Of a stretch of DNA of 64,000 nucleotides, positions 1 to 8,921 are shown piece by piece (the stretch's first letter is position 1; every line of letters begins with the position of its first letter). Source of the DNA: Sulfolobus sp. E5-1-F (GTDB lineage: Archaea > Thermoproteota > Thermoprotei_A > Sulfolobales > Sulfolobaceae); NCBI RefSeq assembly GCF_009601705.1, contig NZ_CP045687.1, positions 594,630-658,629 of the forward strand. Direction: 5' to 3'. The notes beneath the pieces are model-generated. The model worked only from the letters and a program-made list of their open reading frames with translations, was not told where the DNA came from and did no database searches. The translations under genes and the position numbers were made by a program.

Positions 1-111
1 TGTTTAACGCGTTATTAAATATTATAATGTTATTTAACGTAATAGCATTACTGACAATTATATAGTGTATTATGATATCGGGATTTATATAGATGAAATT
101 ACTAAAAAATT

Positions 112-855
112 CTATCGGGTTCGTTTTCTATTTACGAATTCCTCCATTCTCTTTTTTGCGGAATCGCTCAGTGACATCAACGCTAACTCTACAACTGCAT
201 TTCTTATTTTCTCCTTATCATTTTTCAACCAGTACTTCATCGTCCTAATGGAATTCTTATCAATACTTTTAATTTTCTCTAATTGTTTCTCAACTTCTGC
301 ATGAAGGTCTTCTTTTTGAACTACTATGTCAACTAATCCTATAATCTTAGCCTCCTCAGCAGTTATAGAATCTCCAGTTAACGCTAGCCTAGCTATCGAC
401 CTACCTAATATTGAATAACCCACTGATATCGCCATAGGCGGAATTAATCCTAACTTTCCTTCTGGAATTGAAAAAGTGGCATCTTTAACTGCAATTGTTA
501 CATCGCAGAAGAGGAGTATCTCACAACCACCGCCATATGCAAGTCCATTAACTGCACACAATAAAGGCTTTTTCAAATCCACTAGGTTTTCAATCGCGCT
601 GTATAAGGTGTTAAAGAAGTCTAAAGCATCCCTTTGATCCTTCAGCTCTAACATCGCATTGATATCGTCCCCTGCAGAGAAAGCTCTTCCATTGCCAGTT
701 AAGACTATTGCCGAAATCGATTGATCGTCATTGCAATCCTTTAAGTGCCTTGCTAAAAGACTCCAGCTTTCCTTATCTAACGCATTTAGCTTTTCTGGTC
801 TATTTAATATGATCCAGCAAACGTCATTCCTTCTTTCAGAAAGGACTTTAGCCAT
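112..855 (-). CDS. Enoyl-CoA hydratase/isomerase family protein
   Basis: A 247-residue crotonase-fold protein, expected to hydrate or isomerise acyl-CoA esters in the cytoplasm. The sequence shows NRPEKLNAL near the N-terminus (CoA-binding region), AFSAGDDINAM (first oxyanion-hole segment) and NGLAYGGGCEILLFCD (second oxyanion-hole segment with a Glu in the usual catalytic area), then GKLGLIPP where the second catalytic acid normally sits. The length is normal for the family (about 250-260). No acyl-CoA dehydrogenase or thiolase lies beside it in the window, so its substrate is open; hydratase, isomerase and dehalogenase members all share these motifs. Confidence 0.9.
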   Translation of the reverse strand: MAKVLSERRNDVCWIILNRPEKLNALDKESWSLLARHLKDCNDDQSISAIVLTGNGRAFSAGDDINAMLELKDQRDALDFFNTLYSAIENLVDLKKPLLCAVNGLAYGGGCEILLFCDVTIAVKDATFSIPEGKLGLIPPMAISVGYSILGRSIARLALTGDSITAEEAKIIGLVDIVVQKEDLHAEVEKQLEKIKSIDKNSIRTMKYWLKNDKEKIRNAVVELALMSLSDSAKKRMEEFVNRKRTR

Positions 856-1041
856 AATATTATATTGGGAAGGTATATCTTAAGTGTTAGTACTTCAAAA
901 ATGTAACTGTGGAGGACTCTAAAATTTAAGATCGAAATAAAATTAAACAATGTACTACTACGATGTCTAATCACTAAGTATGTTAACAATCTTTATGCAT
1001 CTACTAGCTAACCATCTTTTTATATAAAATGGCCTTATACT

Positions 1042-1701
1042 TCAACTATTATCATTTTGTACCTTCGTAGCCTTAATACAAATATAATCCCCTTTTTCGT
1101 ATCCCATTGAAGGACTCTCAACTTCATTATTAGAGTATTTGGGATGTGTAGTCAAGGTCTGCATGATTTTTACCTCTTTAAATCCGACATTTCTCAATAA
1201 ACTTCTAACCTCTTCTACGGTTGGCCATAATGCTTCTCGAATGAACTCCTCTGGATATGGAAATTCTGGGGCAAGATTTTTTATCTTCTCCCATTTTAAG
1301 ATGGAGGCCAGTCTATAAAGAAGTCCATAAGATCCTTCACCAGTAACCCAGCACAATACTAAATTCCCGTTAGGTTTTAACACTCTTCTTATTTCATTTA
1401 GCGCCTTAATTGGATCCTTTAAATAATGTATAACACCGTTCAGGAGTACAATATCATAACTCTCACTTTCGATTGGTAATTTTTCAGCATAGCCCCTTTT
1501 TACTTTTAGACCCCTCTTCTCAGCTATCTTACCCATTTCGGAAGGTTCTACACAGTCTTCAATTCTAATCCCCTTTTCTTTTAGAATGTATTCAAAAAGA
1601 CCACTCCCACAACCTATACTCAAGATTTTCTTTCCTTTCTCATCTCTCAGCATCTCTTCTATCAAAAGAGCTTCAGAGTATAGTACGTTTCGATTTTTCA
1701 T
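1042..1701 (-). CDS. Class I SAM-dependent methyltransferase
   Basis: A 219-residue protein of the Methyltransf_11 type. Motif I (ILSIGCGSGLFEYIL, residues about 24-38) binds S-adenosylmethionine. SYDIVLLNGVIHYLKDP and the IRRVLKPNGNLVLCW strand correspond to motifs II and III. The substrate cannot be told from sequence. It is divergent from the GH12 gene, and a TATA-like tract lies 20-35 nt upstream of its ATG. Confidence 0.88.
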   Translation of the reverse strand: MKNRNVLYSEALLIEEMLRDEKGKKILSIGCGSGLFEYILKEKGIRIEDCVEPSEMGKIAEKRGLKVKRGYAEKLPIESESYDIVLLNGVIHYLKDPIKALNEIRRVLKPNGNLVLCWVTGEGSYGLLYRLASILKWEKIKNLAPEFPYPEEFIREALWPTVEEVRSLLRNVGFKEVKIMQTLTTHPKYSNNEVESPSMGYEKGDYICIKATKVQNDNS

Positions 1702-1863
1702 AAACCACGAATCTTATTCTTCTGCGTATTTATCGAAAGCGGATACCATATATAATTTACTTATAAACCAATTTATAATCCTTTATATAAGGCTAGGAAG
1801 ATGTAACAAAGAGTTATAACATGCTTAACTAATTTTTTAAAATTGTAAAAGTAAATAGTACCT

Positions 1864-2832
1864 ATGAATAAGTTAATCCCTATATTAGTTGTGGTAATAG
1901 TTATACTTGGCATAGTTGTGTCTCTAGAATATGGGAAGTTCCAACAAAATTCCAGCTTAACTAAAGTCACTAATACTTATGTATTGTTTCCCGGTCACAA
2001 TCATCCTTTCAATATAGTTGCGAACTATTCCGGTAATTATGCAGATACTTTAGCAATAATAAACTCATCCACGAATGCCACTTTGATGGCTTCGCCTTTT
2101 CTATGGAATATAGGATATGCTTTAGGAAATGTTAATATGACGTTTACTAATAATTATTTACACGTAGCAGTAAATCTATCTCAAATAAACAAGATATCAT
2201 CTAATGTAGTTGATGGTTATCCAGGTTTAATGTATGGTCAAGAATTGTGGTGGCCATTTGAGTATAGAACAACACAGCTTCAATCCCTATCCTTACCTAT
2301 GATTGTTATACACTTACCTAACTTCTATTCAATTCTTAATTACTCCGTATATCTCGTTAATGGAAGTATTGATGATTTCTCCTATGATATTTGGCTTTCC
2401 GAAAATCCCAACATAACCTCTTTACAATATGGAGATTTTGAAGTTATGATTTGGATGTATTGGAGTGAAAACTTGTCACATGTTCCATATTTCGTATATG
2501 TCGGCAACATGACAATCCCAACACTTATAAATGGTAAGATCCAGAACTTGAGTTGGGAAGTGTACATATTACCTAGAACTGGCTCAGCAAATGGTTGGAC
2601 TGGAGTCTACTTCTTATCACCTTTAAGAGAAACTAAGGTAGAATTTGGAGTTCCGATTGCTTATATATTAAAAAACATGGGGCCATATATTGAAAAAGCT
2701 GGGGTGAATATATACAATCCTAACACTTACTATCTAGATGCAATACAGGTTGGTATGGAGTTTAGCGACAATCATGGTACTGCGATAATGGGTTATTACT
2801 TGTATTCGTGGCAAATTTGGTTACTCTCCTAA
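1864..2832 (+). CDS. Membrane-anchored GH12-family endoglucanase
   Basis: A 322-residue extracytoplasmic protein with one N-terminal hydrophobic segment (about residues 4-21) and no lipobox, so probably a signal anchor or class III-like signal. The rest carries about ten N-X-S/T sequons, typical of exported Sulfolobus glycoproteins. Family GH12 is recognised from the FEVMIWMYW segment (predicted nucleophile Glu193) and the GMEFS segment near the C-terminus (predicted acid/base Glu299), with YDIWLSENP between sheets. Sulfolobus GH12 enzymes hydrolyse beta-1,4-glucans or xylan in hot acid. The ATG lies about 25 nt after an AT-rich TATA-like tract. The gene overlaps the tail of the next, convergent gene by 12 nt. 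Confidence 0.8.
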   Translation: MNKLIPILVVVIVILGIVVSLEYGKFQQNSSLTKVTNTYVLFPGHNHPFNIVANYSGNYADTLAIINSSTNATLMASPFLWNIGYALGNVNMTFTNNYLHVAVNLSQINKISSNVVDGYPGLMYGQELWWPFEYRTTQLQSLSLPMIVIHLPNFYSILNYSVYLVNGSIDDFSYDIWLSENPNITSLQYGDFEVMIWMYWSENLSHVPYFVYVGNMTIPTLINGKIQNLSWEVYILPRTGSANGWTGVYFLSPLRETKVEFGVPIAYILKNMGPYIEKAGVNIYNPNTYYLDAIQVGMEFSDNHGTAIMGYYLYSWQIWLLS

Positions 2833-3234
2833 AATCTCAACTGTGATACGTCTCTCACTTCTTGGTCCATCTAATTCCACCAAAAATATGTTTTGCCATG
2901 TTCCTCTAATTAATTTACCATCCCTAACTGGGAACACTCTCTCAGCTCCTAGGAAAGTTGCCCCTAAATGCGCGTGTGCGTTATCGTCAATTAAATTATG
3001 TTTCCAACCTCTTGAAGGTTCCGTAAACTCTTTTATCTTAGTTAAAATGTCTTCCATCAGTCCTCTTTCGTGTTCATTGGCGACTATCGCAGCAGTGGAA
3101 TGTGCTACAAAAATTAGACAAATTCCATTCTTTACACCGCTCTTCTCTACAATTTCCTCAACCTGGTCGGTAATGTCTATTAATTCAAACTGCCTTGTTG
3201 TAGAGACTTGTATATCCTCAAAGTACACCTTCAT
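2821..3234 (-). CDS. YjbQ / UPF0047 family protein
   Basis: A 137-residue protein of the YjbQ (UPF0047) family, whose members have been reported to have weak thiamin phosphate synthase activity but whose main role is uncertain. Family hallmarks are [20 protein letters not shown] in the middle, the [16 protein letters not shown] metal-binding-like histidine region, and the C-terminal [18 protein letters not shown]. The length is normal. It is convergent with the GH12 gene. Confidence 0.9.
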   Translation of the reverse strand: MKVYFEDIQVSTTRQFELIDITDQVEEIVEKSGVKNGICLIFVAHSTAAIVANEHERGLMEDILTKIKEFTEPSRGWKHNLIDDNAHAHLGATFLGAERVFPVRDGKLIRGTWQNIFLVELDGPRSERRITVEILGE

Positions 3235-3275
3235 TTTTTACCACTGATTAAAATTATACCATAGGGATAAAAAGT

Positions 3276-3848
3276 TTGAGAGAAATTTCCTTTGAATGGA
3301 ATGGTAAGATATTAGTTCTGTCTGATATTCACTACCCTCATTGTAATATTGAAGAGATAAATAACATAATGCTAACAGAGAAACCTTCCCTCACCGTTCT
3401 CTTAGGAGATATAATTGTCTCTAAGGGAGAAGACTATAGAAACTTTATCAATAATCTAAAAATTAGAAAGAATATAATTTACATTAAAGGTGATGAAGAC
3501 AAGCTCAAAGGAGATTATGATTTAATTAAGATTAAGAATAATGGTAAGCGTTTTATTCTACTACATGGTCATCAATACATTAATGAAAGGAATGAGTATA
3601 GTATAGCCAAAATCTTAAAGAAAATAAATGATGATATTCCACCTTTTCTCTTCTGTATATCTTTCAGAATTCTTCTCAGAAATTTCAAAGATACAATAAT
3701 ATTAGGGCACTCTCATGCATTAAGGTATTTTAAGGCTATTAATTGCGTAAACTCGGGTACTTTGTCCAATATAGTCAATCTATACAACGATAGGGGCTAC
3801 GTTGTTATTGAAAACGGTAACGTTAGATTAGTAGAGAGTAAAGTTTAA
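3276..3848 (+). CDS. Calcineurin-like metallophosphoesterase
   Basis: A 190-residue member of the small archaeal metallophosphoesterase group. The dimetal site is visible in order: LSDIHYPH (D-x-H), LLGDII (G-D), IKGDED (in place of the usual GNHD), LLHGH and ILGHSHALR. The change of GNHD to GDED removes the usual Asn/His pair, so catalytic tuning may differ. The start is TTG; no in-frame ATG lies near. Substrate unknown (phosphodiester or nucleotide). Confidence 0.85.
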   Translation: MREISFEWNGKILVLSDIHYPHCNIEEINNIMLTEKPSLTVLLGDIIVSKGEDYRNFINNLKIRKNIIYIKGDEDKLKGDYDLIKIKNNGKRFILLHGHQYINERNEYSIAKILKKINDDIPPFLFCISFRILLRNFKDTIILGHSHALRYFKAINCVNSGTLSNIVNLYNDRGYVVIENGNVRLVESKV

Positions 3849-3882
3849 AATATCAGATATCGAATTCTATATCGGTGATAAA

Positions 3883-4143
3883 GTGTTTAGAGCTTGGATA
3901 TACCAAGCGTTAAGTGAGCTGTCAAAAGGCAAAAAGAGCATAGACGAACTCAAAAAGACTTTACCACTATACGGTTGTGCTTTTGATTTCGTAATTAGTG
4001 CTTTATTGTCATCTGGTTTAGCTAAAAGGACTATTGAGGGAAATACAGAATATTTAGAAATAACTGACTTCGGTAGAGCTACTCTTTCATATCCTATGAG
4101 CTGGCATTTCCATCATCGACCTTATCATTACAGATGGTGGTAA
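3883..4143 (+). CDS. Small winged-helix protein with histidine/tryptophan-rich tail
   Basis: An 86-residue protein with a GTG start. Residues 1-70 have the pattern of a PadR-like or archaeal winged helix (ALSELSKGKKSIDELKK, then YGCAFDFVISALLSSGLAKR, then a beta wing ending in LEITDFGRATL). The tail is unusual: WHFHHRPYHYRWW contains four His and three Trp, which could bind a metal. Function unknown; a metal-responsive regulator is possible but unproven. Confidence 0.65.
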   Translation: MFRAWIYQALSELSKGKKSIDELKKTLPLYGCAFDFVISALLSSGLAKRTIEGNTEYLEITDFGRATLSYPMSWHFHHRPYHYRWW

Positions 4144-4177
4144 AGTTTTTCTTTTTTCCTTTCCTAGTAGCAAGGTA

Positions 4178-4909
4178 ATGAGTAGATATAAGGTGTCTGC
4201 TGAAGTTTCCTTTTCTAGGCCTAGTGAAGTGATGGGCAAGCTTTATATGATTCCTTATAAGGATAATGGACAGAAGGTCCTTTATTTTGATGTTCACTAT
4301 CCATCATTTTGCAAGATAAGTATAAACCAAGACAGATTTAGAAATCAGTATTTAGTCTTTAACTGTAATCCCTCTGACGACTTTTCAATTAATATTAATT
4401 ATGAGGTTGAAATTTATTCTCTCTCAAAATTCGAGAATAATGAGGAGAATTTATTTCTCTCTTCTAGCAAATATGTTGATATTGATAAGTTTAAGAGGTT
4501 CAACATATCATATTCCTCACTTAATGACCTCCTAAATAAGGTCATAAATTTAGTTAGGGGTAGTATTAAATACGACAAAAATAACAATAGTGTTAAATCA
4601 GCTTTTGGCTCCCTAATTATGGGTTCTGGAGTTTGCGTAAACTATAGTCATGTTACATTAGGAATTTTGAGGGCATTGGGAATTCCTGCAAGATACGTTG
4701 TTGGTATAATTCCATTTACTAAAGAGGCTCACGCATGGGTAGAGGTTAAAGTTGACGATGTGTGGTTCCCTATTGATCCCACAAATGGAACTAAAGGAAT
4801 GCAATACTTGAAATGGGCTATAGGGAGGGATGACAGTGATGTTAGGAGTAAAATATGGTACCGTAAATCCACAAATTTTAACTTCTCATTTAACTGGTAT
4901 TTCAGATAA
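4178..4909 (+). CDS. Transglutaminase-like superfamily protein
   Basis: A 243-residue protein with an N-terminal beta-rich part and a C-terminal transglutaminase-like core. The Cys-His-Asp triad is visible: GSGVCVNYSHVTLGILRALG (Cys), EAHAWVEV (His) and FPIDPTNG (Asp). Archaeal members are thought to be cysteine proteases or amidases. No signal peptide is seen, so it is probably cytoplasmic. Starts 34 nt after the small winged-helix gene and may be co-transcribed with it. Confidence 0.85.
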   Translation: MSRYKVSAEVSFSRPSEVMGKLYMIPYKDNGQKVLYFDVHYPSFCKISINQDRFRNQYLVFNCNPSDDFSININYEVEIYSLSKFENNEENLFLSSSKYVDIDKFKRFNISYSSLNDLLNKVINLVRGSIKYDKNNNSVKSAFGSLIMGSGVCVNYSHVTLGILRALGIPARYVVGIIPFTKEAHAWVEVKVDDVWFPIDPTNGTKGMQYLKWAIGRDDSDVRSKIWYRKSTNFNFSFNWYFR

Positions 4910-4959
4910 TATGTTCATATGAGAAAAATATTTTTATTCAAATGGAATGAGTATATGAT

Positions 4960-5913
4960 ATGTCTCATCAAGATAGTGAGATTTTAGGGTTGCAAAAGGT
5001 AAGGAAAGGAGTATGGTATATAATATTATCACAAGCAATTAGTATTCCTCTTACAATAGCAATTCTTGTAGTTATATTTGTATCTGAAAGTCTTTTACCA
5101 ATTATAATCACTGTATTAGCTGGTCTAGTAATTACTATTCCTTTCTTGATCTTGACATACACTAATATGAAGAAAGGATTTGAAGATTTAGTTTCAATTG
5201 GTAGGGACTTAAGGGATGGTGTGAATGGTATAATTCTAGTAGTGATCGGAACTGTATTAGTATTGATAGATTTAATGTTTATAGCACCGTTTATATTTTC
5301 ACTATTAATATCGTCAACACCTTCGATCTCTTCATTAGCGTCTTCATCAGTCATAGGGGGTAGCATTATCTTTATAATTGGTGGTATAATAGGTCTAATT
5401 GGTTATGTACTCCTTTTCATAGCTTTTATGAAAACCGGAGAGATTTACAGAAATAGTAACGTAAAAAACGGTGGACTGATCGCATTAATAGGTTATATCT
5501 TATCTATAATTATTTCATTAATAGGTTTGATAGTAGTTTTAATAGGATTCTATATGATATATTCTGGATTAGGAAGTGTAATAAATACTATATCTAAATC
5601 ACAAGCTATACAGCCTAACCCATCCTTGCCTTCTACACCTATAGGGCAAGTAGGGGTTGGGAAGCTTTACAGTAATGGCATTGCAGAAGTTACTATATAT
5701 TCTCAATATCAACTAGGAATTCTAAGTGCTACAATATTAGGCGCTAATTATTTAACGAGTGACATTACACCCAATCAGCTTTCTTTAGGCTATAACGTCA
5801 TTAAAATTAATTTCAAAACTTCTTTCATGTTTGTAGCAGGTAACATTTACGTTATACAGCTAACCTTATCAAATGGGCAAACGTTAAATGTTAGTGTTGT
5901 ATACCAACCTTAA
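4960..5913 (+). CDS. DUF973 membrane protein
   Basis: A 317-residue integral membrane protein with about five or six hydrophobic helices (residues 20-45, 47-70, 90-120, 128-155, 165-200), a short Ser/Pro linker and a C-terminal extracytoplasmic-looking beta domain of about 85 residues containing GYNVIKINF and GNIYVIQL. This is the DUF973 layout common in Sulfolobales. A paralog with the same layout is at 26780-27790. Function unknown. Confidence 0.8.
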   Translation: MSHQDSEILGLQKVRKGVWYIILSQAISIPLTIAILVVIFVSESLLPIIITVLAGLVITIPFLILTYTNMKKGFEDLVSIGRDLRDGVNGIILVVIGTVLVLIDLMFIAPFIFSLLISSTPSISSLASSSVIGGSIIFIIGGIIGLIGYVLLFIAFMKTGEIYRNSNVKNGGLIALIGYILSIIISLIGLIVVLIGFYMIYSGLGSVINTISKSQAIQPNPSLPSTPIGQVGVGKLYSNGIAEVTIYSQYQLGILSATILGANYLTSDITPNQLSLGYNVIKINFKTSFMFVAGNIYVIQLTLSNGQTLNVSVVYQP

Positions 5914-5995
5914 AAAATTAAAAATTTCTTAACTTATATTTCTATAAACTATTCTCTATAATCTAATGTTTCAGCAGTTATCATATTTTCCCTTA

Positions 5996-6044
5996 GTAGT
6001 ACCGAGTCCACGGTACTACCTAGAAAGTTTTTAACATTCTAGGT
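5996..6044 (+). promoter_or_regulatory. Two perfect hairpins upstream of the transposase
   Basis: Hairpin 1 has 9-bp arms GTAGTACCG and CGGTACTAC (5996-6019, 6-nt loop). Hairpin 2 has 8-bp arms ACCTAGAA and TTCTAGGT (6018-6044). They sit inside the IS left end, 17-65 nt before the transposase ATG. Possible roles are transposase binding or blocking translation of read-through transcripts. Confidence 0.6.
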
Positions 6045-6060
6045 CATTTCATTAAAAGGT

Positions 6061-7163
6061 ATGAAAAACGAGATCAAGGACTTGGTAGGTAGAGCTAAGG
6101 CAGAACTCGTAAACACCATCAATTTCGTAGTAGGAACACTAAGGATGCAAGGACTAACAAAAAAGGTCGCTATCGCACTAGCCTTAATCGCATTCATAAG
6201 CGATAGAGCTAGCGTGAAGAACATCTCAGAAACGTTCAACCTAGATTACAACCTACTCAAAGCGTTAGAGGAAGTGGAAAAGCGTGGACGAACTACCTAG
6301 ACAAATTAAGAGAACTAATCAAAGGACCAGTAGTAATCATAATCGACGACACGTTCGACCACAAGGAATACGCTAGAGCTAGAAACAGAGCGAGCGGACA
6401 AGGAAACTACATCATGTGGTGTCAAGCACACAAGAGATTCGAATCCGGAGTCCAATTACTAACAATCGCAATCTACGATCTGAACACCAAGAAAGCTTAC
6501 ATGATAGGAGCCTTCCCCTACGCTACTAGAGAAATGTACGAGAGGGGAATGGTGAAGGAGTTCCAAACCAAGATCCAGATGGCCTCTGCATTAATGAAGC
6601 TGCTAAGAGAGAAGTTTCAAGTGATGAGAGTCGTCTTCGACTCTTGGTATTGGTCGAGTGAGCTCGTAACTGACAAGGTAGTGTCTGAACTGAAGTCCAA
6701 TAGGAGAGTCCTCAGAGTCAAGTCAATCCAGGGGACCCATGATGAGGTGGAGGGTCACCTTCACGTGGGCGATCTACCCCCTGGAAGTTATTTGGTCGAC
6801 TTGACCCTGAAGGACAAAGTTATTACTGTTAAGTTGTTCGTCGAGGAATATAAAGATTACGGCAGGAGGAACCTCTATACTACTGACCTATCCCTTAGCA
6901 AGGAAGAGGTTGAGGAGACTTGGAGGATAAGGTGGGAGATCGAGAAGTTTCACAGGGACATTAAGGTTCTAGGTCTTCAAGATACCTCTTTCTTCAAGAG
7001 GGTTAGGCTTCAAGGTTATGTCCTCCTCTTCGTGATGCTCGTTAACGCTGTTAGGGAGCTATTGGCCTCCCTTAACTTAAGGAGCGTTGAGGAATTGTTG
7101 AGGTTCGTTGAAAGGCATTTAGGAGGGATAGTGGGACTAATGAAAATCTTTAAACTACGTTAA
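6061..7163 (+). pseudogene. IS4-like DDE transposase, split by -1 frameshift
   Basis: The first part (6061-6300) carries the N-terminal helical region and ends in a stop just after EEVEKR. Shifting by one base at the AAAA run at 6278-6281 joins it to a frame reading KAWTNYLDKLRELI, then VVIIIDDTFDHK (first catalytic Asp), which continues into the second part. That part has VVFDSWYWSS (second Asp) and WRIRWEIEKFHRDIKVLG (the E-box with R and K). All catalytic residues survive, so this is either a single-base lesion or programmed -1 frameshifting, which some IS elements use. The short A-run makes a lesion somewhat more likely. Confidence 0.8.
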
Positions 7164-7365
7164 AATCTCATAACTGCTGTAATGTTTTTTAATTATCAAC
7201 TAAAAAGTGATAAATATTTAAAACTTTGATAATTCTCTACTTTCTTGAATTTGCAAAACTGTTAACTATAAGAAGATATAACTTTGATTTATGCAATAAA
7301 TCAGCGGATAACTTTGTAATTTTTACAATAATCCTTATATGTTTGATAATGTATAATGTATATTG

Positions 7366-7830
7366 ATGGGAGTTAATATAATAAGACTTGATGATATTGA
7401 TGAGAAAATACTCGATATTTTACGTTATAATGCTAAAAAGAGTTTAAAAGAGCTATCGGACGAACTGGGAATACCTATAAGTACTGTAAGGTATAGGATT
7501 AAGAGATTGGAAGATGCCCAGATAATAAAGGGATATGTAGCAATAATAGACAGAGTGAATCTAGGGTTAAACGTCTCATTAGTTATGGAAATAGAAACAG
7601 TACCATATTCCATAAAAAAGGTCGCTCAAGAATTAGGTGAAATACCGGAGGTAGTGAGAATATATGGTTTAGATAATGGACCTAGATTACATGTGCATAT
7701 GATCTTTAAAGACGATGCGAGTGCACATCAATTTATAGCAAATAAATTGTACAATATTAAGGGAATTAAGACTGTTTCCATTTCAAGAATAATTGAGAGA
7801 TATAAAATAGACCCTTCAGTATTGCTATGA
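7366..7830 (+). CDS. Lrp/AsnC family transcriptional regulator
   Basis: A 154-residue regulator. Residues about 7-60 form the winged HTH (DEKILDILRYNAKKSLKELS, then IPISTVRYRIKRLEDAQIIKGY), followed by a RAM ligand-binding/oligomerisation domain. ATG at 7366 is preferred over the TTG immediately before it. A TATA-like CCTTATATG lies about 30 nt upstream. It is convergent with the oxidoreductase operon next door and is the best local candidate to control it; such regulators usually sense amino acids or small acids. Confidence 0.9.
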   Translation: MGVNIIRLDDIDEKILDILRYNAKKSLKELSDELGIPISTVRYRIKRLEDAQIIKGYVAIIDRVNLGLNVSLVMEIETVPYSIKKVAQELGEIPEVVRIYGLDNGPRLHVHMIFKDDASAHQFIANKLYNIKGIKTVSISRIIERYKIDPSVLL

Positions 7831-7886
7831 GAAAATAAGAAGTGGAAGGAAAAAAAGAAGATATATCCCTTTTCTCTTTCTCTTTA

Positions 7887-8903
7887 TTATCTATCGCTTA
7901 TCTTAACATTTAAAGACTTTATCGGCATTACCCCAGGTATTTCCCATTCTTCATACATCTCGTCAACCATCCTTTGTACATATTCTATGTCTTCTTCCGT
8001 AAAGTGTGAAAATCTTCCTTGCTTTTCTAAGTATTCTTTTACTGGTTTTCTCTTCATTCTACCCTCTACTATACTCTTTGTAGGCTCATTGTAAACTATC
8101 TCACCATCAATATACTCATATAAGGGCCATAACCCTGTTTCGGCTGCTAATACTCCCAGTTCATGAGAGAACCTTGGATCGTAATCCCATCCTTTCGGGC
8201 ATGGGTCTAAGGAGTGAATGAATGTTGGTCCACCTATTGCTAATGCCTTTCTAATCTTATTTATGGAATCCAAAGGATACGCCGGTGTCATAGTAGCGGC
8301 GTATCTAATATTCCTATGTCCAGCTATTATCATTGGGACTACGCTCTTCTTCCATCTCTTCTTCATTATCCTTCTTTGTTTACCAGGCCTACTAAATGAG
8401 GTCTGTGCTCCAAAAGGTGTCATGCTAGTCTCTTGTATATCAGTGTTAGCTGAAGATTCATTATCATATAGTATTATGAGTAAATTATAATCGTACGTCA
8501 TTGCGTTTGAAACACCAGACAAACCCATATCTGCACATCCTAGATCTCCACAGAAGGCGATCACATTTATAGGTTCTTGCTTTATTTTTCCTTTTCTCAT
8601 TAACGCTCTTAATGCGGCAGCAGTACCTAATGCGGCTGCACCAGATCCTCCCAATTGTGTGTGAACCCAGGGAACTATCCATGACGTGCTATAATATGTA
8701 GTATTTGCTACATACATGCATCCCGTGGCTCCTATAACTATTGTCCTTTGCCCAGCAGCTTTAGCTAAAAATCTCATAACTAGTGCGGACTCACATCCTT
8801 GGCAAGTCCTATGGCCTGATGTATAGAACTCCTCTAATGGTGTATCTTTTATTGTCTTAATTATTGACTTATACACTTTTTCTTCTATTTCCTTTTCAAC
8901 CAT
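7887..8903 (-). CDS. 2-oxoacid:ferredoxin oxidoreductase, beta subunit (TPP-binding)
   Basis: A 338-residue subunit that binds thiamine diphosphate and the proximal 4Fe-4S cluster. HRTCQGCESAL supplies two cluster Cys, with GATGC and DPCPKGW further on. The TPP/Mg motif is FCGDLGCADMG with YDNE about 26 residues later. It is last in the operon gamma-delta, alpha, beta. A near-perfect ribosome site GGAGGTGATC lies just before its ATG and fixes the start. Compare the canonical beta subunit at 37241-38134; the two are clearly diverged. Confidence 0.9.
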   Translation of the reverse strand: MVEKEIEEKVYKSIIKTIKDTPLEEFYTSGHRTCQGCESALVMRFLAKAAGQRTIVIGATGCMYVANTTYYSTSWIVPWVHTQLGGSGAAALGTAAALRALMRKGKIKQEPINVIAFCGDLGCADMGLSGVSNAMTYDYNLLIILYDNESSANTDIQETSMTPFGAQTSFSRPGKQRRIMKKRWKKSVVPMIIAGHRNIRYAATMTPAYPLDSINKIRKALAIGGPTFIHSLDPCPKGWDYDPRFSHELGVLAAETGLWPLYEYIDGEIVYNEPTKSIVEGRMKRKPVKEYLEKQGRFSHFTEEDIEYVQRMVDEMYEEWEIPGVMPIKSLNVKISDR

Positions 8904-8921
8904 ACGAGATCACCTCCAATT

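Larger units (their letters stand above)
5964..7187 (+). mobile_element. IS4-like insertion sequence with target duplication
   Basis: The element proper spans 5972-7179 (1208 bp). Its ends match as inverted repeats of 17 bp with two mismatches: CAGCAGTTATCATATTT at 5972 and CAGCAGTTATGAGATTT read inward from 7179. It is flanked by an exact 8-bp direct repeat TAATGTTT (5964-5971 and 7180-7187), the target-site duplication. It encodes one DDE transposase, split by a frameshift, behind two hairpins. The intact ends and duplication imply a fairly recent insertion. IS name not assigned. Confidence 0.85.

Noticed and set aside
3276-3281. Alternative ATG for the phosphoesterase
   Set aside because: No in-frame ATG lies close by, and the TTG gives the full first beta strand before LSDIH, so TTG was kept.
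6430-6452. TTCGAATCC resembling a tRNA T-loop
   Set aside because: It lies inside the transposase coding frame with no acceptor or anticodon stem around it.
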